Of a DNA stretch of 64,000 nt, positions 17,368 through 25,855 are shown piece after piece. This DNA comes from Haliscomenobacter sp965225875. Lineage in GTDB: Bacteria > Bacteroidota > Bacteroidia > Chitinophagales > Saprospiraceae. The stretch spans positions 2,294,001 to 2,358,000 of the forward strand of contig NZ_CBDDBS010000002.1 in assembly GCF_965225875.1 (NCBI RefSeq). The letters run 5' to 3'. Position numbers and translations under genes: made by a program. Within the stretch, counting starts at the first letter, position 1, and each line of letters starts with the position of its first letter. The notes under the pieces were generated by a model. It did not search any database, was not told where the DNA came from, and saw only the letters and a list, made by a program, of their open reading frames with translations.

Positions 17368-18009
17368 ATGAAACCGAAGACTTCTCGCATTGAACCCAGT
17401 CGATACGCCAAGCGGATGCGCAACGACGAAGGGACTATTCATACAATTCTGGATGAATCGCTGGTCTGCCACGTGTCCTATGTATTGGAAGGGCAACCCT
17501 TTATCATCCCGACCGCTTATTGCCGAGTGGACAACACCATTTATTTGCATGGTTCTGTAGGTAGTCATTTTTTTATGCAAATGGCCAAGGGCATCCCAGT
17601 CTGTATTGCGGTGACTTTGGTTGATGCATTGGTGCTGGCGCGTTCTGTTTTTCACCACTCGCTCAATTATCGCTCGGTGGTGGCTTTTGGAACCACTCGT
17701 TTGGTGGATGATCCGGCGGAAAGGTGGATGGCTGCCGAACGTTTTACCGAACACGTCATTCCGGGGCGGTGGAACGATGCCCGACAACCTTCAAAAAGTG
17801 AACTCAAAAAAACGATGTTCATTGCCGTCGAAATGGAAGAAGTTTCGGCGAAAGTACGCGACATGGGGGTTGGCGACGATCCAGAAGATATGGAAGCACC
17901 AGTGTGGGCAGGATTGTTGCCTTTACAACTCAGTGTAGGTACCCCTCAACAAGATGGTGCACAATCCGGGGTTCCTGTACCTGAGTACATCAGTCAATAC
18001 AAACGTTAA
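17368..18009 (+). CDS. Pyridoxamine 5'-phosphate oxidase-related flavoprotein (NimA-like)
   Basis: This is a split-barrel FMN-binding family protein (Pyridox_ox_2), the group containing 5-nitroimidazole reductase NimA. Visible family features are the N-terminal RNDEGTIHTILDES, then LVCHVSYVLEGQPFIIPTAYCRVDNTIYLHGS, which is the FMN-contacting strand-loop-strand region, and a central YRSVVAFGTTRLV. Length (213) is normal. These proteins reduce small heterocycles or serve as flavin-dependent reductases; resistance to nitroimidazoles cannot be inferred from homology alone. The ATG at 17368 starts just before the conserved region. A long palindrome starts at its stop codon. Confidence 0.87.
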   Translation: MKPKTSRIEPSRYAKRMRNDEGTIHTILDESLVCHVSYVLEGQPFIIPTAYCRVDNTIYLHGSVGSHFFMQMAKGIPVCIAVTLVDALVLARSVFHHSLNYRSVVAFGTTRLVDDPAERWMAAERFTEHVIPGRWNDARQPSKSELKKTMFIAVEMEEVSAKVRDMGVGDDPEDMEAPVWAGLLPLQLSVGTPQQDGAQSGVPVPEYISQYKR

Positions 18010-18168
18010 GTACCAGCCCACAATTAATTGATACTATTTGAATGGTAAATTTCAACCCATACTTCGTTAAAAAGCCTCGCCGTAGCCCTGCTATGGCTAG
18101 GTTTTTTTGCCTTGTCTGGTTTAAAATTTACTCCTTCAAATAGACATCATTAATTATGATCTGGTACT
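18009..18168. repeat. Intergenic palindrome abutting a stop codon
   Basis: Imperfect arms of about 44 bases (18009-18052 and 18124-18168, starting AGTACCAG and ending CTGGTACT) enclose a second hairpin around AGCCTCGCCGTAGCCC. The last base of the preceding gene's TAA is the first base of the left arm. The rest of the 292-base gap up to 18301 shows nothing else. Confidence 0.75.
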
Positions 18169-18301
18169 TAAAAAAAATTCCAACGCATTTTCCTTTAGCC
18201 CCGTCTTATGTTAAAGTAACTTCCTATTCCCACTTTATCTTGTTAAAATTCTTGGGTTTATCCTAATATGTGGTATTTTTACAAGACTACAACTACACAG
18301 G

Positions 18302-18946
18302 ATGTTGCGACTGCTGCTTTTACTGCTGATGACGACGACGGTATGGGGAAAACTCTTTGCTCAGGATACGCTATTGTATTGGCCAAAGTTGGAATTGGGC
18401 ATGAACATTACCCAAACTCTCGCTGGTTTTTTTAATTCCGGCGGCCAGGGTTTGCCTACTGATCCTTATTTGTTCAGCCTCAAAATTCCTGGCGCCCGAA
18501 GTACTTTTCGCACGGGTTTCAACGCCCGTTTTCGCAATCGGGAAGAAGAATCCAATACCGGCCAACGCCTGATCTATGAACGAGACTTTCACCTGCGCGC
18601 AGGGCTGGAATGGCGGCGGACTTTGACTAAAAAATTCAGTTTTTACTACGGCATTGATGCCATTATGCGATATCAACAGGAAGATGTTGATTTCACTACC
18701 AATGGCGGAACGATTGAATTGGGCAGCAATAGTATTGGTTTTGGTGGAGGCCCTTTGATGGGGTTGATGTTTCACCTTTCGTCCAAAATCATGCTGAGTA
18801 CCGAAAGTAGTTTGTATGGAATGGCGAGTTCGGGTAAAGAAAAGGATCAAACCGATCCTGGTGTACCCCCGACCGAGCAGAAGATCCGGCAGTTTGAAAT
18901 GCTGCCTTCGATACCGAATTCCTTGTACGTGTTTTTCCGCTTTTGA
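18302..18946 (+). CDS. Secreted beta-barrel-like outer-membrane protein
   Basis: This 214-residue protein has a signal peptide (MLRLLLLLLMTTTVWGKLFAQ). The rest alternates amphipathic strands ending with the aromatic SLYVFFRF, the usual C-terminal signature of an outer-membrane barrel. No family is recognised. Its stop codon is followed two bases later by the start of a second, similarly built barrel gene, and a di-haem peroxidase gene follows, so the three form a plausible operon. Confidence 0.7.
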   Translation: MLRLLLLLLMTTTVWGKLFAQDTLLYWPKLELGMNITQTLAGFFNSGGQGLPTDPYLFSLKIPGARSTFRTGFNARFRNREEESNTGQRLIYERDFHLRAGLEWRRTLTKKFSFYYGIDAIMRYQQEDVDFTTNGGTIELGSNSIGFGGGPLMGLMFHLSSKIMLSTESSLYGMASSGKEKDQTDPGVPPTEQKIRQFEMLPSIPNSLYVFFRF

Positions 18947-18948
18947 CC

Positions 18949-19569
18949 ATGCGCTACCTGACGATACTTACTGCAAGCCTGTTCATTGGCCTATTGATGG
19001 CAAACGTGTTGAATGCTCAAAATGAGCAAGATCGTTTTTTACCCCCTGGAGGGTACAAGGTCATGGGATTCAATACTACACCACTGTTGGTGCAGTTGAT
19101 TCCTTTTAACCGTTCTGACCCCAGGGTAGTGGGGCCTTACTATGTCAATTGGCGCAGTTACGTGCAAAAAAATGACAAATTGAAGGGCTTTAAAATAAGC
19201 CTAGGTGTTGATCTTTCTGATGTTGATGACATAAATCCAGTTCAGGCATTTTTCAATTTCCGATTGGGGTTTGAAAGTTACCGGCGGATCAGCCCACGTT
19301 GGGGGTATACCCGAGGTTTTAATGGCTTTTTCAGTTCCGGAGATTTTAATACCCCGGGTTCTAAACCCAACAACGATGTTTTTTTAGGCGTAGGGCCACA
19401 TTGGGGTGTCGATTTTTTCGTTTCCCCTAAAGTGAGTCTTTCGCTGGAAACTGCGCTGGTAATTGGAACTGCTGGTTTTGGACCCAAATTTGAGTTCATT
19501 CCCCCCGTGGCCCTCAACCTCAATTTTTGGTCGCCTAAACGAGAGCGACAAGTTATTTCAAATGAATAA
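18949..19569 (+). CDS. Secreted outer-membrane-like protein
   Basis: This 206-residue product has a signal peptide (MRYLTILTASLFIGLLMANVLNAQ) followed by alternating beta strands (FFNFRLGFESY, GVGPHWGVDFFVSPKVSLSLETAL), suggesting a barrel like its upstream neighbour. A TTG start 6 bases upstream overlaps the previous stop, but ATG at 18949 precedes the signal sequence directly and is preferred. Sequence similarity to the upstream gene is limited to overall plan. It is probably cotranscribed with it and with the downstream peroxidase. Function unknown. Confidence 0.7.
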   Translation: MRYLTILTASLFIGLLMANVLNAQNEQDRFLPPGGYKVMGFNTTPLLVQLIPFNRSDPRVVGPYYVNWRSYVQKNDKLKGFKISLGVDLSDVDDINPVQAFFNFRLGFESYRRISPRWGYTRGFNGFFSSGDFNTPGSKPNNDVFLGVGPHWGVDFFVSPKVSLSLETALVIGTAGFGPKFEFIPPVALNLNFWSPKRERQVISNE

Positions 19570-19599
19570 TTCTTTTATAGCTGAATAACCACCTGTCTT

Positions 19600-20823
19600 A
19601 TGAAGAAAATTACACTACTCTCCTTACTCACGATTGGCCTGCTCATCGGCCTGACCGCGTGTTACGAAAAAATGGAATTTGAGGATTCCCTGGCGGAGCC
19701 CAAATTGCCCGATCAGGTTATGGATTATGCATCCCTACAGATGCCTGAGCACATGAAAAATACTTTCCTGAATTTCAGTAATAATATTTTTGGAAAACCC
19801 GCAGAGCAACTCAATCTTGGGTTGATGAACAGCCCAAATTTCATCAATGACCCAAACAATGTTCGCTTTGCCACCATGGGCCCCGCTAATCCCGTGGTTA
19901 GCAATCATGGCGCCACCCTGGGTCGGGTGCTGTTTTACGATACCCGTTTGTCCATCAACAACTCAATTTCCTGTGCTTCCTGCCACAAGCAGGAGTTGGC
20001 CTTTTCTGATAATGCCCAATTTAGCAAGGGTTTTGGGGGCAAAATCACCCCACGGAACTCAATGGCCATCATCAATTCGGGTTTGAACCACAACCTGTTT
20101 TGGGATTCCCGCGTGCATTCCGTGACCCAGTTGGCCCTTGAGCCGGTGCGCAACCACATTGAAATGGGGATGGAATCGATGGAGGTTTTGGAGAAAAAAT
20201 TAGCGGCAACCGACTTTTATCCCGAACTTTTTGCCAAAGCATACGGCAAATCAGCCATCACCAGCGCATCCATTGCTGACGCCATGGCGCAGTTTGTCTG
20301 TTCCATCATTTCCAGCAACTCCAAATTTGATAAAGGAGTAGCCAGCAATTTCAGCAATTTCACCGAACTGGAAAAAATGGGCCGCGCCCTTTTCTTTAGT
20401 TCCAAAGCCAAGTGCTCCGAATGCCATGCAGGCAGCAACTTTTCTGCTCCCGATAATCCCCATTCCAATGATCCTTATGGCTCGCCTGAAATTGGTGGAA
20501 CAGCGGTTATTGGTCTAGAACTTTCGGCCAAAGACAAAGGCAAAAACAATGGCGCCTTCCGTATCCCGAGCTTGCGCAATGTGGGCCTGACCGCGCCTTA
20601 CATGCACGATGGCAGTTTTGCCAGCCTGGATCAGGTGGTAGATCACTACAACAGTGGCATTCAGGCTCATCCTGATCTTGACCCCAAATTCATCGACAAG
20701 GATGGCAAGCCGTTGAAAATGAACCTGAATGCGATTGAAAAGAAAGCACTGGTGGCTTTCCTAAAGACTTTGACCGACGAATCGATCACCAAAGATCCTC
20801 GGTATTCCAATCCCTTTAATTGA
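19600..20823 (+). CDS. Cytochrome-c peroxidase / MauG-family di-haem lipoprotein
   Basis: This is a periplasmic di-haem protein with the lipobox LIGLTAC at its N-terminus. Two haem c sites, CASCH at about residue 125 and CSECH at about residue 270, define the CCP/MauG family. Between them lie LGRVLFYDTRLS and TPRNSMAIINSG, and near the end RIPSLRNVGLTAPYMHDGSF, all standard. Bacterial CCPs reduce hydrogen peroxide with electrons from cytochrome c; MauG-type members oxidise other substrates. About 407 residues is within range. It follows two barrel-type genes, and its last 8 bases overlap the convergent carbonic anhydrase gene. Confidence 0.93.
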   Translation: MKKITLLSLLTIGLLIGLTACYEKMEFEDSLAEPKLPDQVMDYASLQMPEHMKNTFLNFSNNIFGKPAEQLNLGLMNSPNFINDPNNVRFATMGPANPVVSNHGATLGRVLFYDTRLSINNSISCASCHKQELAFSDNAQFSKGFGGKITPRNSMAIINSGLNHNLFWDSRVHSVTQLALEPVRNHIEMGMESMEVLEKKLAATDFYPELFAKAYGKSAITSASIADAMAQFVCSIISSNSKFDKGVASNFSNFTELEKMGRALFFSSKAKCSECHAGSNFSAPDNPHSNDPYGSPEIGGTAVIGLELSAKDKGKNNGAFRIPSLRNVGLTAPYMHDGSFASLDQVVDHYNSGIQAHPDLDPKFIDKDGKPLKMNLNAIEKKALVAFLKTLTDESITKDPRYSNPFN

Positions 20824-21574
20824 TTGGGTTTGGCTTCATCAAATGCAGTAAACTCTGGCGTTCATTCGTTTTTAGATTGATGACATCAAACTTGCGGGCA
20901 CAATTGAATGAGCCCATGTCCGAGTCACTGTTGATCAGAATGGCGCCCATCAAAATAACGTAGCGGCAATTGTATTGAGTTGCCGCTACCAATTCTTCAA
21001 TCCGACGGTCGATCGCCTCATAAATGACCTCGGTAGCTTCTTTCAGCGGGATCGCCGCACTCAAAACCCTGTCTTTTTCTTTCAGCAAAATCTGCTCAAT
21101 GGTATTCATCTGGTAGTCTATGTCGGTTACATTTCCGGCAGTGACCTGGCCATTGATCAATTTGTTCAGTGCACCCTTTGCGGCACCACAACAACCCGAA
21201 TTTTTGCTTTGTCCAAAGCGGTGAATTTCTCCAAAAGCGCCATTTTTGGATACCCCTACATGTGGTCCGTAATACACAAATACGGCTCCATCGTCAGGTA
21301 CATGGCTGGCAAAAGCCCCCATTCCGGTAAGTCCGGTGAAAGGGAACCCATCCAGGCCGCCCATCTTAAAAGGGCCTAAAAACTCGTGGGCACGGGCGGG
21401 GTACTGGATACTATTGACATCGTCGCTGCAGATGCTATCTGCCAGCATGACTTGCCCCGGCTCTAAGTCTAATGTTTCTTCCACAAAATCGATCAAACGA
21501 TTGACGCCATCAATAGTCGTGATGGCATCGTGGTAATATTGGCGGATGATGGCCAGTTTTTCGCGTTTTTTCAT
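20816..21574 (-). CDS. LCIB-type beta-carbonic anhydrase-like protein
   Basis: It matches the 'limiting CO2-inducible protein B/C beta carbonic anhydrase' family, named from the algal carbon-concentrating protein LCIB. The diagnostic block is intact: PFKMGGLDGFPFTGLTGMGAF (about residues 68-88), then YYGPHVGVSKNGAFGEIHR and the SGCCGAAKGA turn. Candidate zinc ligands are C49, H105 and one of C128/C129, with the Asp/Arg pair near D51 and R61. Families of this type interconvert CO2 and bicarbonate; activity of this copy is inferred. Its ATG overlaps the stop of the ion-channel gene by 4 bases (ATGA), so the two are translationally coupled. Confidence 0.85.
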   Translation of the reverse strand: MKKREKLAIIRQYYHDAITTIDGVNRLIDFVEETLDLEPGQVMLADSICSDDVNSIQYPARAHEFLGPFKMGGLDGFPFTGLTGMGAFASHVPDDGAVFVYYGPHVGVSKNGAFGEIHRFGQSKNSGCCGAAKGALNKLINGQVTAGNVTDIDYQMNTIEQILLKEKDRVLSAAIPLKEATEVIYEAIDRRIEELVAATQYNCRYVILMGAILINSDSDMGSFNCARKFDVINLKTNERQSLLHLMKPNPIN

Positions 21575-22320
21575 AATTGGCGTTTATGGTCAGATATGGA
21601 TGAAAATTTGCTGATTAAAATCCCCATCAAGACGACGAGGTAAAACTGCCCGGCGATCCCAAACAAAGCCGTGATCAGTTTGGTATGATGGGTGTTGGGT
21701 GTTATGTCTCCAAAACCGATGCTGGTTAGGGTGATGCTGCAAAAATAGACCAGGTCCATGTAGGTGGCAGCCGTACCACTAGTACTTACCCCTTTGAAGG
21801 AGTCGGGATTGGTATAGACAAAAATTTGCAATAGAAAAACCGCCATTTCAATAAGCAGCAAGTAACCACAGGCGGAAGCGGAAATGACATCCACATTGAT
21901 GTAACTTGGCCGGATTAAAAACTTGATGATTTCCCAAAATATGAACGCAAAATAGATCACATAGGTCACATTCAAAGCAAGCATAAAATTGGGGACCCCG
22001 GAGGCAAAAGTCAGCGCAATGGGAAAACCAAACACCAGGATAAACAAGAAGTTGCGCACAACATTTTTCCACTTGCCTTTTTCAACAAACACCCCCACAC
22101 TGGCAATACCCAGAATCAGCATGTTAATCGGCCAAATGACTTTGGTATACAAGGGTAGATTTTGCAAAAAAACACCAATAAAAAGATGTTGAAGCAGTGC
22201 AAAGAGCAGCAGTTCGTATTTACGTCTCCGCAAAAACTGGTCAATTTTTGATCTTAATCGGGGCATGGAGTGAATTTTAGGCAACTTTTTAGTGCCTAAA
22301 GATAATACACCTGTTTTCAA
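21571..22320 (-). CDS. Ion channel family protein (Ion_trans_2 type)
   Basis: This is a membrane protein with roughly five to six helices in the N-terminal 180 residues and a terminal pore module. The selectivity filter reads TLTSIGFGDITP (residues 197-208), with the TxGFGD core of potassium channels (GFG instead of GYG), followed by one last helix (LITALFGIAGQFYLVVLMGILIS). It therefore resembles a potassium-type two-helix-pore channel fused to extra helices. It is translated with the LCIB-type carbonic anhydrase (4-base overlap). A role in ion balance around bicarbonate or pH chemistry is an inference from this pairing. Confidence 0.83.
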   Translation of the reverse strand: MKTGVLSLGTKKLPKIHSMPRLRSKIDQFLRRRKYELLLFALLQHLFIGVFLQNLPLYTKVIWPINMLILGIASVGVFVEKGKWKNVVRNFLFILVFGFPIALTFASGVPNFMLALNVTYVIYFAFIFWEIIKFLIRPSYINVDVISASACGYLLLIEMAVFLLQIFVYTNPDSFKGVSTSGTAATYMDLVYFCSITLTSIGFGDITPNTHHTKLITALFGIAGQFYLVVLMGILISKFSSISDHKRQL

Positions 22321-22340
22321 GCCAGCTCAAAAACCAGGTG

Positions 22341-23474
22341 CTATTTCAATCCTACTACTATTTTTTGATGGTACAATTGGTGCTGTTCGGTTTTGACACA
22401 AAGCAAATACACGCCTTTGGGGAAGGCTGATACCTGTATGGAGATTGGAGCATTGGGGTTTTCAATCCCCTGTTTGAACACCATTTGGCCATAACTATTG
22501 TACAAAAAAAGTTCAGCCGCCACATCCAAACCGCGTTCTGAAAACCGCACATTGATTTGTTCCTGAGTCGGATTGGGAAACACTTTGATGCGTTCAACCT
22601 TTTTCGGGTCTGCAACTGCGGTTGCAACGCTACTGCTGGAATTCCGTTTGAAAAAAGCCCAGATCAACTGACTTGCATTGAGGTCTTGATTGGTATTGCC
22701 GAACGGTAAATTGGTTGGCGCACCAGGCCAGGTATGTCCTCCATTGGTGATTTTGTAAAAAATGACCTCACTCTTGTTGGCTCCATTTGCGTAGACATAT
22801 TGCTCCGCCGTGGATCCGTCATTGGCATTGCTATTGGGAATGGGGGTAATGATGGGCGTCTTGGTGCATTTGTTTCGATCTACCCACCATTTGATGGTTG
22901 TCTCGACCGGAGGGATGCCAATAGTGCCGTTGTAATTGACCAGGGGATCTGTGGTGCCATGAAAATGGATCAGCGGCAATCCTGTAGGCAGGGGGCAATT
23001 GTTTTGCAAGTTCGTGCTCATGTTGCCCGAAACTACACCTATCGCTTTAAGCGGGATGGCACAAGCCAGTCGGTACGCCATGAAACCGCCCATCGACATA
23101 CCCGTAGCAAACAAGCTATTGTTGATGGAATAGTCTTTTTTCAGGGAATCAACCAAGTGACTCAAAAAATTGACGTCTTTATCCCCCGTAAAGCTCCAGG
23201 AGCCTCCAATGGCGTTGGGATAAACCACGATAAAATTTGCGGTATCCGCTATTTTATCAAACTGGGAATAGGCTTGTTGTTGGGCTGCATTGGAATTAAG
23301 GCCGTGCAAATTCAAAACCAGTGGGTAGCGGATACTCGGTTTGTAACTTTTGGGCAAGTGTACAATGTAGTTGCGGTATTCGCCCTGGTCAAAAATGGAA
23401 TCTTTTTGGCCAAAAAGGGCGGCGCAATTCAGACAGGTCATTAAAAAGAGTAGGGTAAATTTTAGGGTCTTCAT
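22341..23474 (-). CDS. Secreted PHB-depolymerase-type esterase with T9SS C-terminal sorting domain
   Basis: This is an alpha/beta-hydrolase of the LpqC/PHB depolymerase group. The nucleophile elbow GMSMGG puts the catalytic serine at residue 127, with HGTTDPLV supplying the aspartate and NGGHTWPG the histidine. The N-terminus is a signal peptide (MKTLKFTLLFLMTCLNC), which is why ATG 23474 was selected over the longer frame. Residues 300-377 form a type A T9SS sorting domain (VFPNPTQEQINVRF, then FPKGVYLLCVKTE), so the protein should be secreted across the outer membrane and attached or released. The natural ester substrate is unknown. Confidence 0.9.
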   Translation of the reverse strand: MKTLKFTLLFLMTCLNCAALFGQKDSIFDQGEYRNYIVHLPKSYKPSIRYPLVLNLHGLNSNAAQQQAYSQFDKIADTANFIVVYPNAIGGSWSFTGDKDVNFLSHLVDSLKKDYSINNSLFATGMSMGGFMAYRLACAIPLKAIGVVSGNMSTNLQNNCPLPTGLPLIHFHGTTDPLVNYNGTIGIPPVETTIKWWVDRNKCTKTPIITPIPNSNANDGSTAEQYVYANGANKSEVIFYKITNGGHTWPGAPTNLPFGNTNQDLNASQLIWAFFKRNSSSSVATAVADPKKVERIKVFPNPTQEQINVRFSERGLDVAAELFLYNSYGQMVFKQGIENPNAPISIQVSAFPKGVYLLCVKTEQHQLYHQKIVVGLK

Positions 23475-23584
23475 GCTAGCTTGGGTTGGGAATGAGCAAT
23501 GGCACTTAGACTTGATTTTCGGCTGATGGTTTAATTCAGACCACACTACTACTGTCTAGCGTTGCCAAACAAAGCTATGATCAG

Positions 23585-24268
23585 TTATCGCTCTAAATTA
23601 AAGACTATAACTTGTGTATCTATTTTTTCAGTACACTTTACGCCATAGTTCTTTAAATAGATAGCATATTTTTTCATCCATGCCATTGCCGCATTATCGA
23701 GTGCCGGAGATATAGACTGAAGGAGGGTGATATTGGAGACCGTGCAGTCTGAGGATGTTTGAAAACTCATACTGATCGTTCCCATTTGCCCTGCTTTTCG
23801 GGCATTTTCGGGATAAACAACTTTGATCTGAAAAATGGGACTGAGCTTTTTCTGAAGGTCAAAGTCGTAGCGCTCTATAACTTGAGCTTCTTCATGTGCG
23901 ATAAACCAAACGCCAATTTTTTTATCACCATGGTAGTTCCCTTTGGATTTTAATACTTGAGGTTGAATAAACTCTTCCCATTCTCCACCTTTTTTTCCCA
24001 ACTGGTAACTGCCTTTGATTTTGACAAAGTCCTCCAATTTTAACACGCCCATTTGGAAGTGTTCGTAATCCTTTTTGCTCATTTTGAAATAAGCAATATA
24101 CGAGCCATGTTTGATAGCTCTATTAGATTTGAGCATGGTGTAACGTTCAGCTATCTGTTTGGTACTAGGAAAATAGTTAACAATGAGCTTGGTCTTTTGA
24201 GCGTAGCTGGCTGTCGTAATAAAGAAGAGTAAACAAAAAATAGACCATGGAAAGTGAAATATTTTCAT
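23585..24268 (-). CDS. Secreted protein with TonB-C-like domain
   Basis: Signal peptide MKIFHFPWSIFCLLFFITTASYA, then a MORN-like segment (GSYQLGKKGGEWEEF, KGNYHGDKKIGVWF), then a C-terminal domain from about residue 148. That domain has IKVVYPENARKAGQMGTISMS, the TonB C-terminal pattern YPxxAR...G, and ends SPALDNAAMAWMKKY. Proteins with this plan are common in Bacteroidota; this one lacks the N-terminal membrane anchor of a true TonB. It may interact with an outer-membrane partner. No operon is visible. Confidence 0.7.
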   Translation of the reverse strand: MKIFHFPWSIFCLLFFITTASYAQKTKLIVNYFPSTKQIAERYTMLKSNRAIKHGSYIAYFKMSKKDYEHFQMGVLKLEDFVKIKGSYQLGKKGGEWEEFIQPQVLKSKGNYHGDKKIGVWFIAHEEAQVIERYDFDLQKKLSPIFQIKVVYPENARKAGQMGTISMSFQTSSDCTVSNITLLQSISPALDNAAMAWMKKYAIYLKNYGVKCTEKIDTQVIVFNLER

Positions 24269-24361
24269 GGAAAGAATTGAATTAGAGGTAATTACATCCG
24301 ATCAGATGCAAAGGGTCATAAATTTGGCGTGCAGCAGCTTTCAATAATTTGATAAAAACAA

Positions 24362-24613
24362 TTAATATTCTGACTTACTTTTTTGCTCTGTTTTTCGCTC
24401 ATACCGAACCCGTTCCAGAATAGAATTCCCAAAAACGCAAAGGCCTGCATTAAAGACACAAAGCGATACAGTGCCCGCAGGCCCCCATTGCATCCACGAT
24501 GCGCCAGAAGCTTTGAGCATGGCCAATTCTGCCACCAGGCAGACGCCAAACCCGAGGATGACCAGGCCCAGTGGAGCCTGTATCATCCAATTGCGGTAGT
24601 GTTTGTTGTTCAT
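24362..24613 (-). CDS. Small two-helix membrane protein
   Basis: This 83-residue protein has two hydrophobic stretches (APLGLVILGFGVCLVAELAML and AGTVSLCVFNAGLCVFGNSIL) and a basic C-terminus. It starts 2 bases after the stop of the DUF5615 gene, suggesting cotranscription with the toxin-antitoxin pair. An overlapping frame in another register (24316-24549) has no recognisable features and was not credited. I do not recognise the family. Confidence 0.55.
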   Translation of the reverse strand: MNNKHYRNWMIQAPLGLVILGFGVCLVAELAMLKASGASWMQWGPAGTVSLCVFNAGLCVFGNSILERVRYERKTEQKSKSEY

Positions 24614-24615
24614 GC

Positions 24616-24984
24616 TTATTTATAAAGTGGTAACTTTCGGACGCGAATACCTCCTTCATCAATGGTCATCAAATGACCTTGTTCGGCGGCTTCGACCAAA
24701 TCAGAGAAGTTGTACACTACGATCTCTCTGAACAAAGCCTCATTTATGGCGCCAAGGCGAAAAGTTATAATGGACGGGAATTCTTCTTTAGAAAGCGCCA
24801 TTATTCTGGAAAAATCCAAATCATTCGTCAAAATCGTTTCTCCTGATTTTCGAGCAAAAGCGACAATGTCTTCATCGGGAGTTTGATCCAGCCCAACATC
24901 ATAAACATGTCGGGCTGAATATCCCAAACTCAGCAAAATATCGCGAAAAGAAGGCAGAAGATTTTCATCAAGCAGTAAATTCAT
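24616..24984 (-). CDS. DUF5615 PIN-like toxin
   Basis: This is a small PIN-fold protein of the DUF5615 family, probably an RNase toxin. MNLLLDENLLPS at the start gives the first acidic residues (D6, E7), with TNDLDFS in the middle supplying a further conserved aspartate. At 122 residues its length is typical. The gene overlaps the DUF433 gene by 4 bases (ATGA), the usual arrangement for the DUF433-DUF5615 toxin-antitoxin pair, where DUF433 is the antitoxin. Confidence 0.85.
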   Translation of the reverse strand: MNLLLDENLLPSFRDILLSLGYSARHVYDVGLDQTPDEDIVAFARKSGETILTNDLDFSRIMALSKEEFPSIITFRLGAINEALFREIVVYNFSDLVEAAEQGHLMTIDEGGIRVRKLPLYK

Positions 24985-25244
24985 GCAGCAGCGGGAGTAA
25001 GCTTCAGTGGAAGATAACGATCCTTAAAATGAGCAGCCGCAAAAGCAATACTCTCGTAAACATCAGTAGTTGATAGCTTTGGATACGCCTCGACAATTTT
25101 TTCTACGCTCATACCTCCAGCTAAATACGATAAAATAGCGACAACCGTAATACGTGTATGTTCAATACGGGGTTGCCCGTCACAGAAGTCTGGATCCGCT
25201 ACTATCCTTTTGAAACCTGCAAAATGTACGTCTGGCATAAGCAT
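24981..25244 (-). CDS. DUF433 antitoxin
   Basis: An 87-residue DUF433 protein with IVADPDFCDGQPRIEHTRITV, the family's GxPxIxGTRI-like phrase, then VAILSYLAGGMSVEKIVEAYPKLS, a HTH-like region. It probably represses its own operon and neutralises the DUF5615 PIN protein. The gene comes first and the toxin second, with a 4-base overlap, so translational coupling would keep the antitoxin in excess. Confidence 0.87.
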   Translation of the reverse strand: MLMPDVHFAGFKRIVADPDFCDGQPRIEHTRITVVAILSYLAGGMSVEKIVEAYPKLSTTDVYESIAFAAAHFKDRYLPLKLTPAAA

Positions 25245-25328
25245 TATTTATACAAAAATAGCAGGATTTTTTTGTACAATCAAGTCATTGTTGTTTTACC
25301 AAGCAGATTTAGTGGAGACGCTTAAGCC

Positions 25329-25736
25329 CTAAATCGCCCGCATTTTATTCCCCTTCGCGTCATGCGTCACTTCCGCCAGCCCCAATGCCTCCATCAACGG
25401 CGGAACGTACATGCCAAAACGGCCCCGATAGCCTTTTTTCAAGCCATACCACCCTCCTACCGGGTTGTTTTCAGCACGGCCCCAGGCTTCTACGGTACCC
25501 TCTTTCGCTGGTTTTTGCTCATCGGCACTGCCTAGTTCCATCCAGTCCCCATGGGCTTTGAGCATGGCGTGCAAGTCTTCCAGGCAGCGGATATCGTAGT
25601 GTAAAACGGTTTTCCCCACGGTACATACCAGGATTTCTTTGCCGTCTTTTTCATCCACGTGCATGGTGTATTCTCCGGACAGCGGCGGAGTTTTAAGCAA
25701 CATCGGGTTGGCTTTGGTTCCAATTTTGTCTTTCAT
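25329..25736 (-). CDS. Small conserved protein, function unknown
   Basis: From ATG 25736 this gives 135 residues starting MKDKIGTKANPMLLKTPPL. It contains HYDIRCLEDLHAMLKAHGDW and a C-terminal NNPVGGWYGLKKGYRGRFGMY block that looks like a nucleic-acid or nucleotide-binding glycine/aromatic loop. The frame opens 35 codons further upstream, but that part is basic, low in conserved appearance and lies in the gap behind the ECF gene. I recall similar small proteins in Bacteroidota near sigma factors but cannot name the family with certainty. The ECF gene lies 120 bases upstream on the same strand. Confidence 0.65.
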   Translation of the reverse strand: MKDKIGTKANPMLLKTPPLSGEYTMHVDEKDGKEILVCTVGKTVLHYDIRCLEDLHAMLKAHGDWMELGSADEQKPAKEGTVEAWGRAENNPVGGWYGLKKGYRGRFGMYVPPLMEALGLAEVTHDAKGNKMRAI

Positions 25737-25855
25737 GATATCTGGATTTTGGGTTTGAATCAATTGGCTTGCATAATGCTTTCGGCTTCCTTTTTCAGGT
25801 CGGTGGCGAAATGCTTGTTTGCGTTTCTGACGAACGAGCAAATAAAAACGATAGG

